A stretch of DNA of 5,508 nucleotides from Thermococcus sp. (lineage in GTDB: Archaea; Methanobacteriota_B; Thermococci; Thermococcales; Thermococcaceae): contig NZ_JAMONU010000201.1 of NCBI RefSeq assembly GCF_027066465.1, positions 1 to 5,508 on the forward strand, written 5' to 3'. Every line of letters starts with the position of its first letter. The first letter of the stretch is position 1. The translations under genes and the position numbers were made by a program. This document shows, one piece after another, positions 1 to 5,133 of this stretch. The notes under the pieces are model-generated. The model was not told the origin of the DNA and ran no database searches. It worked only from the letters and a program-made list of their open reading frames with translations.

Positions 1-1308
1 CACCCGGTATGCCTTGAGTATGCTCTCGTTTCCAATGATAGCTGAGAGGGAGCGGAGCACGAAGAAGCCCCTGCCGAAAACCTCGACCCCGAATTCGTTC
101 TTCGACAGTATCTGGGCCAGCGTCACGTTGGATGTGTACATAAGGCCATAAGAGTCCATGGACTTAACGAACTCCCCGGCGTAGGTGGGATTGACTTTCT
201 TCAGGCTCACGAAGACCTCCCACATGCTCAGGAAGTTCGAGAGCTCCATGGGAATGAACTTCCGGGACCATACCAGCCAGTCCATGTAGAGGACATCGGT
301 CACGGAGCCGTAGTCAAGGAAACGCTTGAGGTAAACCACGTTCCAGACGTTGGAGACCTGGGAGTTAAGGAGATAGGGATGCTGGACGTACCACACGCTA
401 CCGTTCACGCTGTAGCCGGTGTACTCGGCGAATGTGTCGAGTCCAACCTTTGTAGCGTTGACAAGCTCCTCGTAGGTGTCGTTGGAGTACCAGTTCTTGA
501 GGAAGACCATAGTAACGTTGAAGCCCCTGATGCGGACGTTTTTAAGGACGATTTCAGGATAAATGTAAGCATATCTGAGGTAGTCCGGACTGTTGAAGTT
601 CTTTATACTCCCGCTTCCGGAGAAAACGCCGTAACCTGGAATCACGAGCTTTTCTCCGGGGATTCTATAGTGGAGTGTCATGTTGAAGTCCTCGACAACG
701 GGAACGGCACCGAGAAGCACCGGAACGAGGATAGAGAACTCAGGGTTGTAGGCGGATGTGTAGTCTCTGTAGTTGAACTTCGAAATCAGCGTTAAGCGAA
801 AAGCCGAGCCGTTTACGGGAATCCTGTAGACGATGAGCCAGCCGGAGTGAGGATAGCCGAAGTGGGTGTTGTACATCTTCGGGTACGCGTAGACCTCGAC
901 TGGAGGAGACGCAAGGTCCACGGCTTTTCCGTTCACGAGAACCGTGATGTTTATTGCGGACGGCTTCTCGTTGGGAACCTCCTCCATAATCTCGAAGACG
1001 CCGGACTTAGCTTTCCTCACAACCCCGGTGAAGTTCACGGTGACGATTCCGTTCGAATACGAGAGCGAGACGTTTCCAGCGTAAGTCTGCGCCCTGGTGA
1101 GGTTGGACCAAACCTCCCGAAAGCTAACCCCTCTGGTTACCTTCGCGTTCTTGTAGTTCCACGGGGGCACGAGGTGAGGGGTTGGCGTTTGAACTTGAGA
1201 GGACGTTGAAGGGGTACTCGATGACGTCGTAGCGGTCCTTCCACCTATACAACCAGATGCCAGAACAACGAGGATTAGAACCGTAGCCAACAGCGGCCTG
1301 AAACGCAC
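1..1308 (-). CDS. Secreted lipoprotein with M1 peptidase-like body (C-terminus outside window)
   Basis: The reading frame is open for 436 codons from a GTG at 1308 to the window edge, so the C-terminus is missing. Seen: residues 1-19 form a signal peptide (MRFRPLLATVLILVVLASG) ending in an LASGC lipobox, so Cys20 is the probable lipidated residue. A Thr/Ser/Pro-rich tether (about 25-44) follows, then a beta-rich extracellular part with many N-X-S/T sequons. Around 207-300 the pattern (DFNMTLHYRIPG, YEELVNATKVGLDTFAEYTGY) and the helix at 411-434 (GRGFFVLRSLSAIIGNESILKAY) resemble M1 aminopeptidases, where the latter matches the KGA..L..L....GD..F helix. No HEXXH occurs in the visible part, so it is probably not an active peptidase. 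Inference: a surface-anchored binding or scaffold protein. The start is supported by GGTGGT at 1313-1318, four bases upstream; the overlapping ATG at 1310 is out of frame. The lipoprotein call is strong, the fold assignment moderate, the function unknown. Confidence 0.85.
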   Translation of the reverse strand, partial: MRFRPLLATVLILVVLASGCIGGRTATTSSSTPSTSSQVQTPTPHLVPPWNYKNAKVTRGVSFREVWSNLTRAQTYAGNVSLSYSNGIVTVNFTGVVRKAKSGVFEIMEEVPNEKPSAINITVLVNGKAVDLASPPVEVYAYPKMYNTHFGYPHSGWLIVYRIPVNGSAFRLTLISKFNYRDYTSAYNPEFSILVPVLLGAVPVVEDFNMTLHYRIPGEKLVIPGYGVFSGSGSIKNFNSPDYLRYAYIYPEIVLKNVRIRGFNVTMVFLKNWYSNDTYEELVNATKVGLDTFAEYTGYSVNGSVWYVQHPYLLNSQVSNVWNVVYLKRFLDYGSVTDVLYMDWLVWSRKFIPMELSNFLSMWEVFVSLKKVNPTYAGEFVKSMDSYGLMYTSNVTLAQILSKNEFGVEVFGRGFFVLRSLSAIIGNESILKAYRV

Positions 1309-1312
1309 ATTT

Positions 1313-1318
1313 ACCACC
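1313..1318 (-). promoter_or_regulatory. Shine-Dalgarno site of the lipoprotein gene
   Basis: GGTGGT on the minus strand, four bases before the GTG at 1308. It decides the GTG over the overlapping out-of-frame ATG at 1310, which would leave only two bases. Confidence 0.6.
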
Positions 1319-1321
1319 AAG

Positions 1322-1347
1322 TAAAAGTTGGGAGAAAAGTATAAAAG
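1322..1347 (-). terminator. Possible T-rich terminator after trpS
   Basis: Three TTTT tracts lie on the minus strand within 30 bases of the trpS stop, without a hairpin. Archaeal intrinsic termination needs only oligo-T tracts. The tracts overlap the promoter and leader of the next gene, so this is tentative. Confidence 0.3.
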
Positions 1348-1352
1348 GTTAA
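1340..1352 (-). promoter_or_regulatory. Probable TATA/BRE promoter of the lipoprotein gene
   Basis: On the minus strand TTTTATAC (1340-1347) is preceded by GGTTAACC, which overlaps the trpS stop codon. A start about 26 bases past the TATA centre would fall near 1317-1321, just ahead of the SD. The lipoprotein gene can therefore be transcribed independently of trpS, although read-through is not excluded. The BRE match is weak. Confidence 0.45.
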
Positions 1353-2497
1353 CCCTTTAGAGGCCCAGGAATCGCCTTCTCCCACTGCTCACGGGCAAGC
1401 TCGCCGGTGTACTTGAACTTCTCGACCTTCTTCTCGGCTTCTTTCCTCTTCTTCTGGTGCTCCTTCAGGAACTCCTGCACCTTCTTGATGAGGTAGCGCT
1501 TGCACTCGCCGCAGGTCAGTTCGCCGGCTTTACATGCGTGATAGCGCTCCATGAGCTTCTTGTCGTCCGGCTCAAAGAAAATCTCCAGCCACTTGAAGAC
1601 GACGCACTTCTCAGGGTTTCCGCCCTTCTCCCTCTGCTCCTTTAAAGTGGGCTGACCGCCAGTCAGGGCGAACTTCCAGATTTTCTTTCCAGCCTCCTCG
1701 GGGTCGTCGGTGAGATAGACGGCGGTTTCAGGCTTGGACGCACTCATCTTGCCCTCGAGGCCCGTCAGCGGCGGAACGAACTTCGAGTGCAAAGCGGCGG
1801 TCTTGTAGTAGCCGAGGCTCTCGGCGAAGTCCCTCTGGAGCCTCCAGTAGGGGTCTTGGTCAATTGCTGCCGGAATTAAACAGCGCTTCTTCTCGAAGAA
1901 GGTCGGTGCGGCCTGTATGGCGGGGTAGAAAATCATTCCAATCTTGCTCTGCTCGCTGAAGCCGAAGACCGCTTTGGCCATCGAGTAGGTTATCTTCTTC
2001 GCTATCGGAAGGGCCATCTCGTAAATCTTCGTGAACTCGCTGTCCTGGAAGATGAAGGTCCTGTCCGGGTCGAAGCCGACCGCGATTATATCTAAAATGT
2101 TCTCGTATGCCCAGCGCTTGGTTTCATCTAAGGTCAGATTCTTGAAGAGGAACTTCTCGTCGTCGGTTATCTGTATGTAGAGGTTGACGCCGAACTTCTC
2201 CTGGAGCCACTTGGTGGCGAAGAAGGGGATTATGTGGCCTATGTGCATCGGCCCGCTCGGACCCCTGCCGGTGTAGAGGAAGAAGCCCCTTCCGCTCTCG
2301 TAGTCGGCAAGGATTTTATCGTAGTCCCTGTGGGAGAAGAAGAAGCGCCTGCGGAAGTAAATCGGCAGTTCGCTCTTAGTAAGCTTTGCAGTCTTTTCCA
2401 ACAGCTCGTCCGTCAGCGGGCTGGTTCCGAACTGCTCTATCAGCTTGTCGTAGTCGACGAGACCTTCAACGTCCCAGGGGGTAACCTTAAACTCCAA
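1349..2497 (-). CDS. trpS: Tryptophan--tRNA ligase (TrpRS), archaeal/eukaryotic type
   Basis: A cytosolic class Ic synthetase that charges tRNA-Trp with tryptophan using ATP. Numbering from the TTG start (382 aa): the HIGH motif is at 85-88 (GPSGPMHIGH) in a Rossmann fold, KMSAS at 250-254, and a helical anticodon-binding domain with a Lys/Glu-rich C-terminus follows. The length is normal for the archaeal enzyme. C298, C322, C329 and C332 form C-x23-C-x6-C-x2-C, a candidate metal or Fe-S site. Start: an ATG at 2512 would add five residues, but GGAGGTG (2504-2510) lies downstream of that ATG and six bases before a TTG at 2497. The TTG start gives MEFKVTPWDVEG, matching Pyrococcus/Thermococcus N-termini as I remember them; an in-frame TAG lies upstream of the ATG. 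A long leader with a Trp-containing mini-ORF precedes the gene, and the lipoprotein gene follows 40 bases downstream. The identity is certain; the exact start is likely. Confidence 0.97.
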   Translation of the reverse strand: MEFKVTPWDVEGLVDYDKLIEQFGTSPLTDELLEKTAKLTKSELPIYFRRRFFFSHRDYDKILADYESGRGFFLYTGRGPSGPMHIGHIIPFFATKWLQEKFGVNLYIQITDDEKFLFKNLTLDETKRWAYENILDIIAVGFDPDRTFIFQDSEFTKIYEMALPIAKKITYSMAKAVFGFSEQSKIGMIFYPAIQAAPTFFEKKRCLIPAAIDQDPYWRLQRDFAESLGYYKTAALHSKFVPPLTGLEGKMSASKPETAVYLTDDPEEAGKKIWKFALTGGQPTLKEQREKGGNPEKCVVFKWLEIFFEPDDKKLMERYHACKAGELTCGECKRYLIKKVQEFLKEHQKKRKEAEKKVEKFKYTGELAREQWEKAIPGPLKG

Positions 2498-2503
2498 TTC
2501 CAA

Positions 2504-2510
2504 CACCTCC
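2504..2510 (-). promoter_or_regulatory. Shine-Dalgarno site that sets the trpS TTG start
   Basis: GGAGGTG on the minus strand is a near-perfect match to the archaeal 16S 3' end. It is six bases from the TTG at 2497 and overlaps the last base of the ATG at 2512, so it can serve only a downstream start. Confidence 0.75.
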
Positions 2511-2511
2511 A

Positions 2512-2524
2512 TTTCCAGTGGAAA
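2512..2524. repeat. 13-bp palindrome TTTCCAGTGGAAA
   Basis: Perfect 6-bp arms (TTTCCA/TGGAAA) around one base, directly upstream of the trpS SD. In RNA it could form a small 5-bp hairpin with a 3-base loop beside the SD; in DNA it is a possible operator half-site pair. No function is established. Confidence 0.4.
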
Positions 2525-2562
2525 CGAAGCCCGTAGCTAAGGCGGTGCAGAAGAGAGGAACT

Positions 2563-2592
2563 TCACCAAAGCCAAAAACGACCACCGAGCAT
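2563..2592 (-). CDS. Possible Trp-rich leader peptide upstream of trpS
   Basis: A nine-codon ORF, ATG to TGA, encodes MLGGRFWLW, with Trp at positions 7 and 9, the last sense codon being Trp. It sits 65 bases before the trpS TTG. The best TATA/BRE (2617-2632) predicts transcription starting near 2595, so the ORF would be almost leaderless, a usual translation mode in archaea; it has no SD of its own. Three bases after its stop lies TCCTCT (2554-2559), which can pair with the GGAGG of the trpS SD. By analogy with bacterial trp leader peptides it could sense charged tRNA-Trp. Such short ORFs also arise by chance, and no homologue or expression evidence is available here. Confidence 0.3.
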   Translation of the reverse strand: MLGGRFWLW

Positions 2593-2616
2593 GGGGAGAG
2601 AAAGGGAAGAGGAGAA

Positions 2617-2632
2617 TTTAAAGTTTTTGGAA
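2617..2632 (-). promoter_or_regulatory. Best candidate trpS promoter (BRE + TATA)
   Basis: On the minus strand CCAAAAA followed by CTTTAAATT fits the A-rich BRE plus TATA pattern of Thermococcales. The predicted transcription start is near 2595, giving a leader of about 95 bases before trpS. Confidence 0.45.
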
Positions 2633-2645
2633 AGTGAGGAAATTC

Positions 2646-2655
2646 ATTATATAAG
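2646..2655 (-). promoter_or_regulatory. Second TATA box upstream of trpS
   Basis: CTTATATAAT on the minus strand is a strong TATA but lacks an A-rich BRE (GGTCGG precedes it). It would start transcription near 2624. TTATATAA is symmetric, so plus-strand use is also possible, but no plus-strand gene follows closely. Confidence 0.3.
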
Positions 2656-2687
2656 CCGACCCCTTTGCTCAAGTTTCTAACTTTTGA

Positions 2688-2701
2688 CCTACTTCGGTAG
2701 G
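2688..2701. repeat. Hairpin with TTCG loop over the stop of the small gene
   Basis: CCTAC-TTCG-GTAGG on the plus strand is a perfect 5-bp stem; read on the minus strand the loop is CGAA. It covers the TAG stop of the 67-residue gene. No T-run follows on either strand, so it is not a classical terminator. It may stabilise the mRNA end, or it may be chance within coding sequence. Confidence 0.35.
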
Positions 2702-2892
2702 CCTTCAAGTTTGACCCACTCAATGGACTCGTCTCTGGCTTCCCTTAGGAGCTCTTCGAGTTCATCTTCATTCAGTTCAAGGCTCTCTTCCATTAAAAGG
2801 TCCTCAAGCCTCTGGAGTTCGCGCCTTATCCTGCGGAGCTCGACCAGTACAAGCCCGAGGGTTTCGCTCTCAACCTTCTTCAAGCTCACCAC
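2689..2892 (-). CDS. Small charged coiled-coil protein, 67 aa
   Basis: I do not recognise a named family. Seen: a GTG start (MVSLKKVESETL) and a long helix (about 12-36, LVLVELRRIRRELQRLEDLL) with heptad-like Leu/Ile spacing suited to coiled-coil dimerisation. A very acidic second helix (about 38-55) and a tail WVKLEGLPK follow. There is no signal peptide or membrane segment, so it is cytosolic. A TATA (2918-2925) lies about 29 bases before the start with no proper SD upstream, which suggests a leaderless transcript; the GTGGTGA at the start itself resembles an SD. A dimerising N-terminal helix plus acidic helix recalls archaeal VapB/RelB-like antitoxins, but no PIN or RelE toxin follows, because the next minus-strand gene is trpS. 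It is probably a real gene, since codon use is good and the sequence is protein-like; its function is unknown. Confidence 0.7.
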   Translation of the reverse strand: MVSLKKVESETLGLVLVELRRIRRELQRLEDLLMEESLELNEDELEELLREARDESIEWVKLEGLPK

Positions 2893-2917
2893 CGTGCTGT
2901 ACTATGGAGAAGGGCCC

Positions 2918-2931
2918 AAATATACCAAATC
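2918..2931 (-). promoter_or_regulatory. Possible promoter of the 67-residue gene
   Basis: GTATATTT on the minus strand preceded by GATTTG. The spacing (TATA centre about 29 bases before the GTG at 2892) predicts a nearly leaderless mRNA. The BRE is weak. Confidence 0.4.
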
Positions 2932-2959
2932 AACGTTCCCAGATAAAAACTCTAATCGC

Positions 2960-2970
2960 GCTTATATAAT
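2960..2970 (+). promoter_or_regulatory. TATA box ahead of the broken plus-strand gene
   Basis: GCTTATATAAT on the plus strand predicts a transcription start near 2991, nine bases before the first convincing codon of the degraded gene at 3000. The same 11-mer occurs inverted at 2646-2656 upstream of trpS. A BRE is not evident. Confidence 0.35.
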
Positions 2971-2984
2971 CATGCCTAGAGAAT

Positions 2985-3201
2985 TTGCCAACATACGGGA
3001 TTGAGTTCAAAATCCCAATAGAGCGACCTAACGGCGGGAAAGGCTAGGAAAGTCCTGAGACAGCTCAAAAAGAAAGCCGAGCTCGTTGGATTGGAGGGCT
3101 ACGAGAAGCACTATGGACTAATCGCAAAGAGAATCGAGGGGAAGGAAAACCTCGGGCTGGTCTTCGACATGAGGGATTTTGAAAGTCTCGTGAGGTCCTA
3201 A
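2985..3201 (+). pseudogene. Frameshifted small hypothetical gene lacking a start
   Basis: Two adjoining plus-strand frames join into one protein-like sequence. The first frame (from about 2985/3000) reads YGIEFKIPIERPNGGKG and stops at a TAG at 3045-3047. The second is open from 3022 and from about 3031 reads TAGKARKVLRQLKKKAELVG, then continues through GYEKHYGLIAKRIEG and GLVFDMRDFESLVRS to TAA at 3199-3201. Deleting one base between about 3029 and 3041 would join IPIERP to KARKVLRQ. Neither frame has an ATG; a TTG at 2985 is possible, or ATT at 3000 may replace a lost start. The family is not recognised; the product would have been about 65-70 aa, basic and cytosolic. Its stop abuts the stop of the convergent gene, as expected of a once real, tightly packed gene. 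Alternatives: a sequencing error, or a functional shorter ORF from the TTG at 3091. Confidence 0.55.
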
Positions 3202-4200
3202 TTAAGTCCCCTTCCATTTTCTCCAGCCAAGGAAGAGGCCCACCACGACACCGAGCAGGAAACCCGAGATAATCCTCATCCCCCAGTAACGGAGCTCCCA
3301 ATCGTCCGTCGGCGCTTCATAAACGGTCCCAGTTATGAAAACGCCCCTAATCTCGCTCAAACTTTTAACGTGAAGCCCCTCAAAGACGACCCACCGCCTC
3401 TTGAAGTCGGGGAAACTGACGTTCCCGCAGTCGGAAGGCTCAACAAGGAGGTAACGGCCCCCAGTGTGGAACCTCGGGTCGGCCGAGAAGAACTGGAGGA
3501 GAACCCTCCCGGATTCTGACCAGTTGCAGGTATTGAAGGTCAGGTTCAAGTAATCGGAGGGATTTTTGCTACCGAGGAGCTCGATTACAGCGTCCCTGCT
3601 GGTCAAGGTTCTAAGGGCCAGATACGAGAAACGTACGGGTTCAACCCTTAAATCGTAGCCACCTGCCGTCTTAAGGATTACAAAGTCTGTGGGGGTGCTG
3701 GAACGGTAGAGGAAGGCCACCACACCGGTTACGTTGAGCGAGGCGTTGGGAGGTACGAAAAACTTCATGGAAACCGCGAAGTCCTTCACCATCTTAAACC
3801 TCGGAATGGAAGGGTCGTAAAATGGCCCAGCTCCCTCATTGTAGGTCTCTCTAAAATCACAGGAAGCTACGTAGCCGGAGGAAATCCGATACACAATCCC
3901 ATCGGAGGAATAAGACCCGAACTCGTTCTCAACCGAGCAGACGACGCCGTAGATTTTTCCCGGCGTGCTGAAGTTGGCGTAGAAACCGATAAGCTGTGCA
4001 GGAACGGGGAAAGAAACGTGAACGATGTATTGATAAGAATCGCTGGCCGGAACGAGCGTTCCGTTGGAGAGCGCAACTGCGGAAACGTTTCGAAGGTAAA
4101 CGTTCGCAGTGTAACCAAACCCCGAGCCGGTATAGTGAAACCCTGCAAGTGCTAAGGGAGCCGTTAGGAGGAGAAGGACAACGAAGGAGAAGCGCTTCAT
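3202..4200 (-). CDS. Surface-anchored glycoprotein, signal peptide plus C-terminal membrane anchor
   Basis: An uncharacterised 332-aa protein. Seen: a signal peptide (1-19, MKRFSFVVLLLLTAPLALA, AxA-type cleavage before Gly20) and an extracellular beta-rich domain of about 285 residues. One membrane helix (about 306-324, GMRIISGFLLGVVVGLFLG) and a short basic tail RKWKGT follow, so the protein faces outward with its C-terminus in the cytoplasm. The ectodomain has four cysteines (88, 114, 225, 258), enough for two disulfides, and eight N-X-S/T sequons (38, 46, 76, 152, 156, 219, 226, 260), consistent with AglB-type N-glycosylation. No catalytic motif is seen. The ATG at 4200 has GGTGGT (4204-4209) three bases upstream and a good BRE/TATA. 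It is transcribed divergently from the permease operon and ends against the convergent pseudogene. Role unknown; envelope or adhesion functions are only guesses. Confidence 0.88.
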   Translation of the reverse strand: MKRFSFVVLLLLTAPLALAGFHYTGSGFGYTANVYLRNVSAVALSNGTLVPASDSYQYIVHVSFPVPAQLIGFYANFSTPGKIYGVVCSVENEFGSYSSDGIVYRISSGYVASCDFRETYNEGAGPFYDPSIPRFKMVKDFAVSMKFFVPPNASLNVTGVVAFLYRSSTPTDFVILKTAGGYDLRVEPVRFSYLALRTLTSRDAVIELLGSKNPSDYLNLTFNTCNWSESGRVLLQFFSADPRFHTGGRYLLVEPSDCGNVSFPDFKRRWVVFEGLHVKSLSEIRGVFITGTVYEAPTDDWELRYWGMRIISGFLLGVVVGLFLGWRKWKGT

Positions 4201-4203
4201 TCG

Positions 4204-4209
4204 ACCACC
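4204..4209 (-). promoter_or_regulatory. Shine-Dalgarno site of the surface glycoprotein gene
   Basis: GGTGGT on the minus strand, three bases before the ATG at 4200. The lipoprotein gene at 1308 uses the same motif at similar spacing. Confidence 0.6.
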
Positions 4210-4230
4210 GTACTAACTGTGAAAGTTACG

Positions 4231-4246
4231 ATAATTAACCTTTTCG
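4231..4246 (-). promoter_or_regulatory. Promoter of the surface glycoprotein gene
   Basis: CGAAAAG (BRE) followed by GTTAATTAT (TATA) on the minus strand. The predicted start is near 4209-4212, giving an mRNA leader of about 10 bases that just includes the SD. Confidence 0.6.
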
Positions 4247-4254
4247 ATGGTCAG

Positions 4255-4269
4255 GGAAAGTTCATAAAA
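4255..4269 (+). promoter_or_regulatory. Promoter of the permease operon, predicts a leaderless mRNA
   Basis: GGAAAG (BRE) followed by TTCATAAAA (TATA, 4261-4269) on the plus strand. The start expected about 26 bases past the centre falls at or next to the ATG at 4291. This argues against the in-frame ATG at 4219, which lies upstream of this promoter. Confidence 0.6.
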
Positions 4270-4290
4270 CCCAACCGCCCAACCTCGCTC

Positions 4291-5133
4291 ATGGACCGCG
4301 AAACAGAGGGGACGCTGTTAGCATTCACAGTGCTGGTCCTGCTCGGTCTCGAGCCGGCCGTAATTAAGGCCAACCCGGTTAATCCATTCGCCTTCGCCTC
4401 GCTGTCCGCTTTAATAGCCTCGCTAATCCTCTGGCCGGTTATACTGCTTGGCGGTCAGGCAAGAGAAATCCTTGAGAGGCCGGCCGAGCTGAGGAAGACC
4501 TTTCTAACGGGCCTTTTCGCGACGGCAATAGCCTATTCTCTCTTCTCCTATGGAACGAGGCTGAGCACCGCTGTAAACTCGGCGATACTCACGCGCTTCG
4601 AGGTCTTCTACTCCTTCCTCATCTCGTGGCTCCTCCTGAGGGAGAGGATAACCGGAAGGGCGGTAGTTTCGGCATTGGCCCTAATCGCTGGCGTCTTCCT
4701 CGTGGTCGCGCAGGGAAGGGTTAGCCTTCTGAAGGGCGACGTTCTGCTTCTCCTGACTCCCCTCTTCTGGCAGCTCGGGCACGCAATAGCCAAGAGAACC
4801 GATTACAGCCCGGTGACGATAGCGACGCTGAGGAACACCTTCGGCGGGCTTCTCCTCCTCGTTCCCGCCTTTATTACCGGCTTCGCCTTCACTAAGCTCG
4901 CGCTGGCAGAGGGGCTGATAATAGCGCTCACCCAGAGCCTCTGGTATTTGGCGATAGCGCGGATTAACCTCTCGAAGGCGACGGCCATTTTAACGCCCGC
5001 GCCCGCTTTAACTGTTCTCGTCTCGATTGTGCTCCTCGGCGAGAGTGTAACACCCTACCATCTCGCGGGCTTAGCCTTAATAACCCTCGGAACGTTAGCA
5101 ATCAGCAGAGAGGAGAGCGGGGTGAGGGAATGA
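4291..5133 (+). CDS. EamA-family (DMT superfamily) transporter
   Basis: A polytopic inner-membrane permease of 280 aa with the usual ten helices in two EamA repeats: about 7-140 and about 148-272. The repeat-ending signatures are visible: RLSTAVNSAIL to LRERITGRAVVSALALIAG (90-134) and INLSKATAILTPAPAL to LGESVTPYHLAGLALITLG (225-267). The family exports or imports small metabolites such as amino acids; the substrate cannot be read from sequence. Start: the open frame extends back to an ATG at 4219, but those 24 codons (KVTIINLFDGQGKF...) are hydrophilic, overlap both divergent promoters and do not fit the family. The ATG at 4291 lies at the predicted transcription start and lacks an SD, so a leaderless mRNA is likely. 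Its TGA overlaps the ATG of the hydrolase gene (ATGA), implying translational coupling. Confidence 0.93.
   Translation: MDRETEGTLLAFTVLVLLGLEPAVIKANPVNPFAFASLSALIASLILWPVILLGGQAREILERPAELRKTFLTGLFATAIAYSLFSYGTRLSTAVNSAILTRFEVFYSFLISWLLLRERITGRAVVSALALIAGVFLVVAQGRVSLLKGDVLLLLTPLFWQLGHAIAKRTDYSPVTIATLRNTFGGLLLLVPAFITGFAFTKLALAEGLIIALTQSLWYLAIARINLSKATAILTPAPALTVLVSIVLLGESVTPYHLAGLALITLGTLAISREESGVRE
5119..5125 (+). promoter_or_regulatory. Shine-Dalgarno site of the hydrolase gene
   Basis: GGGGTGA, four bases before the ATG at 5130, inside the last codons of the permease gene. It supports the overlapping start and coupled translation. Confidence 0.6.

Noticed and set aside
379..1209. Two plus-strand open frames (379-795 and 847-1209)
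   Set aside because: They lie antisense to the lipoprotein gene, which has an uninterrupted 436-codon frame, lipobox and SD; their translations are not protein-like.
2498..2512. ATG at 2512 as the trpS start
   Set aside because: The strong SD lies downstream of it and is spaced correctly only for the TTG at 2497; not fully excluded.
2487..2723. Minus-strand 78-codon open frame spanning the trpS leader
   Set aside because: It runs through both TATA candidates and overlaps trpS in another frame; its composition is unlike a folded protein and it lacks an SD.
2684..3004. Plus-strand Ser-rich open frame of 106 codons
   Set aside because: The poly-Ser stretch is the antisense image of the Glu/Leu-rich 67-residue gene.
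3036..3042. GGGAAAG-type slippery sequence at the frameshift in the broken gene
   Set aside because: The slippery heptamer supports a -1 shift, whereas joining the two frames here requires skipping one base forward; no stimulatory structure is apparent.
3065..3301. Minus-strand open frame of 78 codons
   Set aside because: It overlaps the end of the surface glycoprotein gene in another frame and is antisense to the degraded plus-strand gene; no promoter or SD.
4219..4290. ATG at 4219 as the start of the EamA permease
   Set aside because: It lies upstream of the BRE/TATA at 4255-4269, and the added 24 residues are hydrophilic and atypical for the family.
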